Assembly (NCBI GenBank): GCA_000231825.2
Contig: JH720317.1
Span: forward strand, 999,703-1,063,702
Direction: 5' to 3'
Length of the DNA: 64,000 bases
From: Tetrahymena elliotti 4EA
Taxonomy: Eukaryota; Ciliophora; Oligohymenophorea; Hymenostomatida; Tetrahymenidae
This document shows, in pieces, positions 53,406 to 64,000 of the stretch (the first letter of the stretch is position 1; each line of letters begins with the position of its first letter). Made by a program: the position numbers and the translations under genes. The notes under the pieces were generated by a model. That model was not told where the DNA came from. It searched no databases and saw only the letters and a program-made list of their open reading frames with translations.

Positions 53406-56400
53406 TCAAAATTTGAGATCAAATTTATTATTTTTATTAAATTCATATTATTAAGCAATATTCTGTATTAATTATGCGTTTTGTATTCCAGTATGCTAAA
53501 CCATTTGATAAAAAATACCATTTTAATTTTATAATAATTCAAATGGAGTTCCTTATTCTACAGCCTTGCCTTATTCCATAACAATTATTTAATCATAATC
53601 AGCTATTGTGTTAAGTCTATGAGCAATAGTTATCACTGTAGAGTTTTTAAATCTTTACCTAATTTTTTCTTATATTAATTCATCTGTTAACATATCAACA
53701 TTAGCAGTTGCTTCATCTAATACAATGAGCTAGCTCTTCCTTAAAATAGCCCTTCCTAAGCAAATTAATTGCTTTTATCCAGCACTAAATATATCACTAG
53801 CATTTGTCATATCTTCATATATTTTTTTTTGCAATTTACTCACCTTGTCTGTTTTATTTCGAAAAAGATAACAAATATGATATAAAGTATTTAAAATATT
53901 ACCATATAAATTAATATCTCTCAGCACTTCATATATAGTATCGTCATTATATTAATCTAAAGGGTCAAGATTTCTCCTGATTGTTCCTGAGAATATAAAA
54001 GGAGATTAAGGAATAATGCTTATTCCAGCTCTTAAAGTGTGAAGACCCAAATTTTTGATGCTATGTCCATCTAATAAGATGTCACAAGTATCATTTGCAT
54101 CATAATTATATTCTAATTCTGTTATTCTAAAAAGTGCTTAAATTATTGATGATTTTCCTGCACCAGTCCTTCCAACAAATCCAACTCTTGTTCCAGGAGA
54201 TATTTTAAAAGACAAATCTTTAAATACTAAATCTAAATCCTATCTATACCTCATATTAACATTTTTAAATATCAGTTCACCTGCAAAAGGAAACTTTTTA
54301 TTTTATATATCTTACTAATCAATACTTATATCTATTAACTATTCATCATATTCTGTTTTCAAAGAAGGCTCAGATTCTATTTTTGTTAAGTTCATACACC
54401 TCTACACATTAGTCATAGCAACATCTAAATTAACTAATTATCTATTAAGTAAAAAAGAAAATTTAATATATTTATATGAATTAATAATATCTAACTAAAT
54501 TAAATAAATTCAAATCAAGAAAAAAAATAATTATTTCATTTATTAAAATATTTTTTTTATCAATTTAAAAAAAATAAATTTGCTTATTTTTTTATTTCTA
54601 TTCTAAAACAATAGCTTAACAAAAATTAATGTAAATAAAAGATAAATTTATCTTTCCTTTCAAAGTAATTTTAGAGAAAGAATTATTTGTTACCTCATTC
54701 CCCATTAAAGAAGTTCAATTCCATTAATAAAGTAAATAATGCACTGTCCTATATCTGAAGCAGAATTAGCTACAAATATTATTAGGAAAATGCCTACACC
54801 ATTGCAAATTGCAGAGAATAAGTTGATAAAACCGCCGAATCCCCTTTAACAAACTAAATAATAAATAGAAGCTCTTAATGAATTAGATGCTAATTGATCA
54901 AATTCTTTTTCAAAATTATCTTTTTGATCATAGACTTTTATTGGTAATACTCCTTATATACTCAAGCTAAAAAATGTCAGCAGAGGAGATTTTGTTTTCA
55001 AGTCAATTTGTTTTGTCTGAGCGAATCCTAATTTACATTTCTTCAAAAAATAGAAAAGGACAACTGCTTCAAATATAACTATAATAGAAAAATATGGAGC
55101 TATCAAAATGATTGTTGTAAAAGTGACTGATATTCCTATAAATACTTCAAAAATATCAACCAAAATAAGAGCTAGATTCTCATCTATTTAACCTTTAAAT
55201 TATTTAATTTTAAATTTAATTTAAGAATTTTTAATTAAATATTTGAATATACCTATATCAGATGAAAATCTTTGCAATATTCTACCAGATGGTGTCTAAT
55301 CAAAGAATAATACTTTAGATCTTAGCATTTAAAATACCATTTTATGTAGAAGACTATTGCATAGCTTATTTATTGCTAAGCAGAGTGAAATATGCTTAAT
55401 TACTTAGGCTAACGCATAAATTAAAACTATATAGCCTATCCTTTTAATCAATTATTTTTAGTTTTCAGATTCATCAAACTCTCCAAGAGCTTTGTTAAAG
55501 TAAATATAGACTACATGACTTCCTATATAAAATGCAATGATGATAGGCATTACAAAAATGATACCTTTTTTCAAAAATTTTTTAATAATTTAATTAAAAT
55601 AAAATAAATTTTACCTGATTCCTTGAAAAAGTTGTAATAAGTTGAAGCATTAACAACAACATCTTCTTCTTTTTATACAGATTCTTTTTGCTATTAGGCA
55701 ATTTAGACATTTTTCTTTGTTTCTTCACTAATTAATTTTTTTTCACTCAAATCTTGAGATAATACTAAGGATTCTTCATTATTTTCAGTAGTCTTATGGT
55801 CATTGTGATGAAGGTCACTAGATAAATTTTAAAGAGTTTACTCAAGTTCAGCATATGTTCCTTATGAAGTTATTTTGCCTTCATCCAAAACAACAATTTT
55901 ATTTGCAAATCTTGAGAAATGTATCTGGTGAGTGACTAAAATAACTGTAGAACCTTCACAGAATGTTTTAATTGCTTCAAAAAACAAAGCCTTAGCTACC
56001 TTTTCAAGTAAAAAGAAATTAAATAAAATTTTTTTTCAAAAATAAAAAAATACTTTTGAGTCAACTGCGGAAAGGGGGTCGTCTAATAAATAAATATCTG
56101 CTTAGGAATATAGAGCCCTAGCTAAAGAAATTCTAGCTTTCTATCCTCCACTTATATTAACTCCTCTTTCTCCTATGTGTGTTTAATCTCCAAATTCAAA
56201 TTAATTTAAATCTTATTCTAGACAGCTAGCTTTAATTACTTTTTTGTATAAATCTTCTTCATATTATCTTCCAAATAGAATGTTGTCTTTTACAGTATTA
56301 CTGAATATGTAAGGTTCTTATTCAACATATGCCAACTTCCCTGAAAAATTAAAATAGCCTTTATAATAAGGTATTTCTTATAAGAAGCAATTAAGAAGAG

Positions 56401-58186
56401 ATGTTTTTCCTGATCCTACTTCTCCAACTATACAAATAAGCTCTCCTTTATTTATTTCTAAATTTAATTCATTCAAAACAGTTGTATTTTCTTTCCAATA
56501 AGCAGTAAAATTCTTAAAAATAGCTTAACCATTTTCTAATTGGATATTTTAATTAGTAATCTCTCCTTAACCTGTTTAATTCAATTTATAAATTTATTAA
56601 AAAACAAAAATAATTAATGTTTTTTTACTTTCTATTTTAGTCATCGATTTTTCCTATAAAACAAGTACGCTTATCATTCTGTTTAGAATTATTTTGAGCT
56701 GTAATACATTAGAAACTCCAAAAGAAATTACATTGAGAGCTTAATTTTTAGTGAAATTGAGCATATTAAATGTTGTGAATAACAAAGCTGTATCTACTTC
56801 GGATGATTCACCATAATAATACATAAAGTAAAGAATCAAGAAAGTTCCAAAAATAGAGAATGAATGCCCAATGCAAAAATATAAAACAGTTATTATTGTA
56901 ATCTTCAAGATATTCAGAATTTCTAGTTTCCTTATCACTTTCATGCTGTGAAAAAAGGCTTCTTCCCATGCATACATTTTAATAAGTCTAACTCCCTCTA
57001 AAATTTCTTTTGTCAAGTTAATTCTTAAATCTGTGAATTTACTTTTATCTGAAAAGAAATTTTGATTTAATTTTGATAAAAAGAATAAAATGGGGTAGCA
57101 TACTAATAATAGTCCAATTCCAAGAAGACCTGCTAACCCATATCTATTTGAATTAAATTAAGTTTCGAATTAATAAAAGAAAATTAAAAAAAAAAAAGCT
57201 TGATTAAATCTGATGAAAGATTTAACTCTTGACGTTTAAAAGTGAATTAAAGATAATTAAGACATTTAAATAATTAGTGAATTTAAATATTACTTTATAT
57301 AAAGATATAAAGTAGAAGCTACTAAAGGTAAAGGAACTGAAAGGAGCAAAAATATGGCATTGAATCTTGATTCTAAAGTTTACAAATCGTTTGAAATCAA
57401 GTTTATAAGCTTTCCGACATTAGCTTCTTTCACAGAAAATGCAGAAAGAGAAGACACTTTTTTATAAAGAACTTTCATAAAAATACTACGAAAGTTAGAT
57501 TAGACCATAGCATTAAGTCTTAAGTTATTATGATGAATTAATACCCACAAGACATTCATTGATACCAATAAAGCTGCTATAGTCAAGGCTGTGTTATTGA
57601 CTCCATCACTTTAAATATAAGATATTAATTACTTGATTAGCATTGAAGATCCAAAAAGACAAATGTAACTCAAGCATGTTAAAATGATTGTGATTGAGAG
57701 TTATTTACTAAATGTCCTTACAAAAACATTTAGCATATCTTGAGCATTTAATATCCTATTGCTTTTCTTAGCTTCTTGAATTTTATTATCCAAATTATTT
57801 TAAAAATTTTAATAATTGTAAGATATCTACTAAGTTGGGGGTAATTCTGGCAGATTTGCAGCTGTTAAACTTTTAAAGTATCTAGAATCTTTTGCTGCTT
57901 TTATAAGTAACTTAAGCATGTCAATCATGAAAATCCTAAAAATAAAAGGAGTGTCCATAAAAATACCAAATGGTTTTGTTTCTTTTTCATTTATTTTTAA
58001 ATTTGAGAGCTCAAATAACAAACCATCTTTCTAAATATGAGATGAAGGCATTTCAATTAAACAATTGGAAGAAATGATCGACTTAGAGTTATCATTCAAA
58101 CCTTTTTGTGAGCTATTTTAATTTAAAAGATTGACTGCTTCTTAGTCATCTTCAGGTTTTTTGTTAATAGTAGAACTATGATCCAT
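53406..58186 (-). CDS. ABCC (MRP)-type ABC transporter, full length
   Basis: An ATP-driven exporter with order TMD1-NBD1-TMD2-NBD2. Start is ATG 58184-58186 (MDHSSTINKKPEDD); stop is TGA 53406-53408. TMD1 has NVGKLINLISNDLQ and the ABCC hallmark GVRLIKMYAWEEAF (near 56960-57000). NBD1 has Walker A GEVGSGKTS (near 56400-56430), signature NISGGQKAR (near 56140) and Walker B LLDDPLSAVD, with D in place of the catalytic E, usual for ABCC NBD1. NBD2 has GRTGAGKSS (near 54150), signature FSAGQKQL (near 53785) and VLDEATANVD, so it keeps the catalytic glutamate. There is no N-terminal TMD0. ABCC substrates are glutathione, glucuronide or drug conjugates or ion regulation; which applies is not visible. 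At least six short introns. Confidence 0.88.
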
Positions 58187-58804
58187 ATTTTTAAACTTAA
58201 AAAAACTTAAATAATTTTTTAATTACTCAATTTATTAATTAAATTTGCGCATAGTCTTTTGTTTTATGATAGAGGAATAATCATCAAACGAATCTTGTTT
58301 CAAAAATCTTAATGAATGATTCTTCGCCAATTTTTGCAGACAATTCAAGTAACTCTAAGTAAATCTATCATGCCATACCATGATATTTCAATCAAATTTA
58401 ATTAATAATTAGTTTTCCTCTTCATTTTTTTGTTTTTTAGCAATTTTTATCCAATTACTTGAATGAATGTTTAATAACACTTTCAAAATAAATTGAAAAT
58501 ATTAGTAAAAATAATTATTAACATGGGATGTAAATACTGAGGATCAATTGGAAACACCACACTTTATTTATAGAATGAAAAGCTTATAAAAAATAAATTC
58601 TGATGAATGAAATATTTTAAAATTAAAATTAAATAAGACCTGCTCTATATAAATGATAATAGCTCTAAATTTATCTTCCCATAGAAAAAAAAAAATTAAA
58701 TTCTCATTTTAAATAAATATCATTTGATTTTTGTTGTTCATTAGAAATACTGATGTGATTGATAATTAGTTACTTTTTATATTTGTAAATTTTTTAAAAA
58801 AAGC
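58187..58804. other. intergenic, upstream of ABCC gene
   Basis: Promoter region of the ABCC gene, then AT-rich spacer. A more complex stretch at 58240-58420 shows no fold or reading frame I can support. Seven A on the plus strand at 58796-58802 are the T-run terminator for tRNA-Asn copy 1. Confidence 0.5.
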
Positions 58805-58877
58805 GCTCGGTGAAGGGATCGAACCTTCGACCTTGCGGTTAACAGCCGCATGCTCTAACCAGCTGAGCTAACCGAGC
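58805..58877 (-). tRNA. tRNA-Asn (anticodon GTT), copy 1
   Basis: A 73-nt cloverleaf on the minus strand: acceptor GCTCGGT/ACCGAGC, D arm GCTC...GAGC, anticodon stem TGCGG/CCGCA with loop CTGTTAA giving GTT, T arm GAAGG-TTCGATC-CCTTC. A T7 terminator lies two bases after the 3' end. Confidence 0.97.
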
Positions 58878-59075
58878 TTACTAACAAAATGTAAATAATT
58901 GTTATAGTTCTTAAAACCAAATGAGCTGGATACAATTTTTTATTTAGTATTATTTATTGATCCTTTTATTAATAAATTTTTAATAAAATAATTAATAGAA
59001 ACATTGTATAAGGAGGAAAATGTATTGATTTATCATTACTATTTTAAATAAATTAGATTAATTGATAAAAAAAGC

Positions 59076-59148
59076 GCTCGGTGAAGGGATCGAACCTTCG
59101 ACCTTGCGGTTAACAGCCGCATGCTCTAACCAGCTGAGCTAACCGAGC
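59076..59148 (-). tRNA. tRNA-Asn (anticodon GTT), copy 2
   Basis: Identical over 73 nt to the copy at 58805-58877, 198 nt away and in the same orientation. The two share the short 3' flank GC plus T7 (59067-59073 here); the rest of the spacers differ, so each has its own terminator and probably its own transcription. Confidence 0.97.
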
Positions 59149-60347
59149 TTCACAATATTGCTTATTGATATTTATAAAAACAAAAATCTGAATACTTATT
59201 ATTATATTTTATTTTAAAATCTAAAAGTATGTATGTAGATTCTGTAGTTTTCAATAAATTTAAAATTTAAAATGTTTTTGTGAACAATAAAAGAATTTTC
59301 ATTTTTCTCATAAAGTTATTTTTTTCATTTAAAACTATTTATTAAGTAAAGTAAGAAGCAAGTAAGGTACATTAGTTATTCTTGCATTCTTATTCAGATA
59401 AGTTATATTAATTTTATGATTCAAAATATTATTTCTAGTTAAAATTTATTATGCTAGAAAATAAGCCATTTTTTATAAAATATGTGGCTTCTAAATCCAT
59501 CCACTTTAAGTTTTTTTCTTCCTGTTTAAATTTTTCTACTGTTTGGTTACTTAATTATCAACAAAAAAAATTAGAATTAGCTTTTTTATTTAAAAATTAA
59601 TAGCGTTTTAGAAGCTATGAGTCAAGATATTAATGGTTCATCTCAACCTATTATTAATCAATTGTTATATTGTTAAATCAAATAAAAAATAAATATTTCC
59701 TTAAATTTTAATAAAATTGATACAAAATAATGAGTTTTTTTTAGTTACATACAGTATTTTTGAATGAAAGTTTTTAAGTTAGAAATGAAAAAATTTGATA
59801 GGTGATGAATATTTTTTTAACTTTTACCCTATCAAAGTTACATTTTATATTAATTTATTCTATCATCTTTATCTCTTAATTTAAAATAATATGATGCAAA
59901 AATCTAAAATAAAATGAATGTGTTGAATATTTAAACAAAAATTTGTCTTTTTTTTTCTATGTTTTTACATTTTAGCTTGGGGAATAGTTAATTGGGGTTG
60001 AAAGAGCATGCAGCTTAAATGAAGAATAAAAACAAAACAAATTGGCTATCATTTTTAATTAACAAATTATTAAAATTGCATACAATCATCTCATGCAATT
60101 TCGACCAATAATTAGACGCTTTTTGTAAATAACTGATATTATAATGATGATGAAATTAGTTTAAATAATTTATGCCTTGATATAATATCAAAGATGCCTA
60201 ATTTACTTACTAGCTCACTCCTTAGCTACCTTCCTAGATTATAATTGCTTCTTGGATTTTAATAATCAAAATAAGTTTATTGAAATTTATCTAAAATTTT
60301 AGAAAGTATTGAAAAATTAATAAACAAAAGTAATAGTTATTAAATAT
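59149..60347. other. intergenic, upstream of the receiver-kinase gene
   Basis: AT-rich. A short open frame from ATG 59616 (MSQDINGSSQPIINQ) has plausible composition and could be an upstream exon or a small gene, but I cannot link it to anything. Nothing else was recognised. Confidence 0.45.
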
Positions 60348-63300
60348 ATGGGTGATAAACAGTATATGAATATACATGTCCTTGTAGCAGAGGATGACAA
60401 TTTCTAAAGGTTAGCTCTTATAGATATTTTAACTCTATGTGATTACTAAGTCACTGCAGTTGAAAATGGAAGATTAGCAAGAGATGAGCTTTTAAAATAA
60501 GACAATAATATTGATATAGTTTTATTAGATTTGTACATGCCTGAAATGGATGGATTCGAATTATTAAGTTTAATGTAAGAGCATGAAAATCTGTAAAAAA
60601 TCCCTGTTATTATGATGAGTTCTGATAAAGAAGAAGACAAAGTGGCAACTTGTATTTCAAAGGGAGCAAAAGATTACATATTTAAGCCACTCAGAGTTCA
60701 AAATGTAAAAGGTAAAATGATAATTACAATTCATTATTTTTATTCTCAGAGTAAATTTGAAAATAATTTATTTTTCGACTATTTTTGCAAGACAATCAAA
60801 GAGGGAAAATATATATTTGGATTTAAGAAAGTTTAAAATGCCAGAAGAAATACAAAAATATTATTTATCTTATAAAATTTAAGCAATTTATAAGGATTCA
60901 ATCTTATAATTGTGGGAGTTTAGAGATAATGTGAATATGTATTTATTTACTTTTTGTTTATTAATAATAGCTATAGCAAAATATGTTACTATTAAAGATC
61001 CTACTGATTAAAAATCAGGTACTTTGGTGGGTATTTAGTAATATAAGGTTCTTTAAACTCTTGGTTAAGGAGCATCAGGTAGTGTAGAGCTAGTGTAAAA
61101 GAATGACGGAGGTTTATATGCGTTAAAAACAATATCTATGAAATACATGAATGATATAGAAAAGAGATCAGCTTAATCTGAAGTCACTCTATTAAAAGTC
61201 TTAGATGCCCCAACAATTATTCGTTATTATGATGCATTTGTATAAAATGATTCAATTTACATGTAAATAATGCAAAATATTCTTTAAAAAGAAAATAAAA
61301 AATCATTTTATTTAATTTCTTTTTTTATTAGACTCATGGAATACGCAAAAGAAGGAGCTATGAGTGATAAAATTTCAGAGCATAAGGCTAGAGGCTTAAG
61401 AATTGATGAAGAAACTATTCTTTACTTTACTTCATAGATTGTTATTGCCTTGTTCTTTATGCACTAAAAGAAAATTCTTCATAGAGATATTAAATCTCAA
61501 AATCTCTTTTTAACTAAAGAAAATGTAGTTAAATTAGGAGACTTTGGTATTTCTAAAGCTCTTGGTACTAATGCTGATTTCACTAAAACATTGGTAGGAA
61601 CTCCTTATTTTATGTCTCCTGAAGTATGCGCAGGTTAAAATTATGGAGATAAAGCAGATATTTGGGCATTAGGTTGTACCCTTTACGAAATGGTTATGCT
61701 TCGCAGACCTTTTGATTGTGAAAACATAAACACATTGTTCACAATGATCAGATCACAAGTAATTTCAGCATTTATTTAAATAAATTATTTATCTATTTGA
61801 ATATATGTATACAGGATCCTCCTCCTTTGCATGACAACTGCAGTACTGATATTAGAATGTTAATAACTTTGATGCTTAATAAAGATCCTCTAAAGAGGCC
61901 TTTTATTTGGGATTTAGTAAAAATACCAATTATTAATAAGAATATTAGAAAATATCAAGAGCAGGAAGCTCCAGAAGACCCTTTTTTGATTGAATTGCTG
62001 AATTCGACAAAACCAAGTTCTGTAAATATAAATGTTAATTTACCAAATCATTAACCATCTAACAACGCTGTGGTGGAAAATAATAATCCTGTAATCCCTA
62101 ATAATTCTTAAGAAGCTTAATGTAATACCTTGGAATAAATAAGCAAGGCACTAAGTGAAAATATGAAACCTTATGATTAAAAAATGGGGATGTTCCATGT
62201 AGAAAGAAATATTATAAATGGAAAATAAATATTTGATTGGTTCAATTAATATTATCCAAATTATTAAACATCTCAGCTAGTTGAATTATTATAAAATTTA
62301 GTAGAAAAAAAATACATTCATCATATATCGGGTCCTTAGTATTAATCTGATATTCATTCTTTATTTAGATTTTAATTTGATATGCCTGGCATACCTTAAA
62401 ATTATTATAAAATTTGGAGTAAGTAAGCAAGAGCACCCAACGATATAATGTAAGAAATAATTTAGTAAGCAAATAGCATCCTATAAGAAGTAAATACTTT
62501 CATAAATAATTTTTATAAACTAAACAATTTTTTGTTGTTTTTAACTAGATTTGTGAGTAGTACACAGGAATCATTTCAGAAGATAAACTTATTTCAAGCA
62601 AAAAATATACCAAATTCTAAGAAATGGTGTGTGAATTTTAGAAAATATATTTATAGGATGTTAATCAAGAAGAATAAAAAAAAGCTTTCTTCTTAAATTT
62701 GATTTAAATCATGCAATTCCACAAGTATATGAAAGAAAAATATGACCATAAGAGAAATGAATCTAAAAAGAATGTTTCAACAATTCTAGATTTAATTCAA
62801 TCATTTGTTCCATTTTTCAAGAGTAATTTTATTAATCTCCTTTTTTTAATTTATTAATTTCTGAATTATTTTCATTCAAAAAGAATAAGAAAAATTTGAG
62901 TATAAGATTGGCCATCAAACATTCTCACTTGAAGACATCAAGCATGGAATTTTGAGGTGTAACAAAAAACACAAAACAAGCAATTTCAGTCCCTTTTCAG
63001 AAAGTGATAATAAATATTAACTAATTTAATAACAAGATTTAAGAGTTCTCATCTTATTCAAAGAAGAGAACGCCTAGCCTTCCCAATTACTCTTCATAAA
63101 ACCAGATATGATAGATGAGTAACTAAATCAACTATGTTCTAAATTCATGAGCAGATTTGTCTGCTTTGATAGAGTTGAAAACGACTTAACATTACATAAG
63201 ATATTTTAAATATACCAAAGTGATTTTGGAAAAGATTAGACAGAAATAATTAAATGGGCTGCCAAATATACCAAGGGTATGGGTAATGTAAATGACCTTA

Positions 63301-63359
63301 TTTCAAGCATCTAACAAGGAGAAGTTTTTATATAATTTTAAGAAAAATTTGAAGTTTGA
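60348..63359 (+). CDS. receiver domain - NEK-like kinase - DEP - DUF547 fusion protein
   Basis: Read as one gene ending at TGA 63357-63359. Receiver: acidic pair D16/D17, phospho-acceptor D61 in [14 protein letters not shown]91/S92, and K113 in FKPL, all key residues kept. Kinase (about 60970-61950): glycine loop LGQGASGSV, lysine in [18 protein letters not shown] in [18 protein letters not shown] and [10 protein letters not shown], which is NEK-like. DEP domain (about 62190-62380): [20 protein letters not shown]547 (about 62570-63359): [44 protein letters not shown] and [10 protein letters not shown]. At least five introns. Frames join cleanly within the kinase, but the link from receiver to kinase (60710-60975) passes through exons I could not phase exactly. 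Two adjacent genes remain possible, although the receiver frame meets no TGA before the kinase exon. Confidence 0.75.
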
Positions 63360-64000
63360 CTAAATTTATTAACGCCTTATTTATTCTTTAATTTTGTATA
63401 TACTAATTAATCACTCTAAATTTCAAAAATTACTATTCAATATTTTTTAATTATTTCATTTAAATTACAATTTCTTCAAACAAAGCTCTTAACAATAAAA
63501 TTAACAAATCAACATGATTAATTAAATTAAATAAATAGAATAATGTTTTATTAAATTAGCTTTATTCAAAAATTATCTTTAAAGATTATTTTTTTATATA
63601 AAAATTGTATACTCTTTTTTAATAAATCAAATAGCTAACTTTTAAAAATTAAAATAAGTACCTTTCTTTCTTTAGCAAATTAAATATCTCTTCAACAAAA
63701 TGTGAAAACTAAATCAAATAAAAATATTCGATTAAAAAATTAAAAGATTTATTTGATATTAAAATAACCTCATTCGAAATTCAAAGAGAGTCTTATATCT
63801 TAAAAAAACATGTTGCTCCTCTTTTTTTACAAATCAATCGAAATTTAAAAAATTCAAAACAAAAAAACTGTAATCCTTCCAAAATAATTATCATTAAAAA
63901 TTCGCAAAATTTATATGCAAAAATCTAAACAGATTTGCAAGTTTTGAACGAACTGTTGTTAAAAACTAATATTTTAAATTGAAAATGAGCTTTATAAATT
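63360..64000. other. intergenic to the end of the window
   Basis: AT-rich, no coding signal or RNA gene recognised on either strand. Confidence 0.5.

Noticed and set aside
21092..58186. A 37 kb co-directional operon
   Set aside because: Genes are separated by 0.4 kb or more, each with its own flank, and polycistronic units of this kind are not known in Tetrahymena.

Overview
This window looks like macronuclear DNA from an oligohymenophorean ciliate, most likely Tetrahymena or a close relative. It is extremely AT-rich. Every recognisable protein reads through TAA and TAG as glutamine and stops only at TGA. Genes are cut by short AT-rich GT-AG introns. Standard-code open frames are therefore mostly meaningless here; the models below were read by hand with the ciliate code, and exon ends are approximate unless given.

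Layout. The tail of an unidentified + strand gene opens the window, followed by a minus-strand tRNA-Phe at 1.26 kb. A CSC1/OSCA/TMEM63-type channel gene fills 2.07-9.15 kb (+). A leucine-rich-repeat gene lies at 10.7-12.4 kb (+); eight consecutive exons are each exactly 90 nt and encode one repeat apiece. Two identical tRNA-Leu genes flank an assembly gap at 12.7-13.7 kb. A 4.3 kb stretch without a protein gene holds two GC-richer hairpin candidates and a tRNA-like relic. A lineage-specific protein of 444 aa follows (18.1-20.0 kb, +).

From 21 to 58 kb every recognised gene is on the minus strand: a P5B-type ATPase, then a tandem array of four large paralogous membrane proteins (called A, B, C and D here), then an ABCC transporter. 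The array proteins have TM1, an extracellular Cache-like domain, TM2, a TPR-like region, a low-complexity linker and a conserved C-terminal domain. A, C and D are open end to end in my reading. B carries one net single-base frameshift before its C-terminal domain. A second assembly gap lies between B and C. Two identical tRNA-Asn genes follow at 58.8-59.1 kb.

The window ends with a + strand gene at 60.3-63.4 kb that appears to join a phosphorelay receiver domain, a NEK-like Ser/Thr kinase, a DEP domain and a DUF547 domain. This and the tandem receptor array are the most interesting signalling systems here. I see no operons or shared pathway. Three of the genes are membrane transporters or channels (CSC1-like, P5B, ABCC), but their closeness is probably chance.
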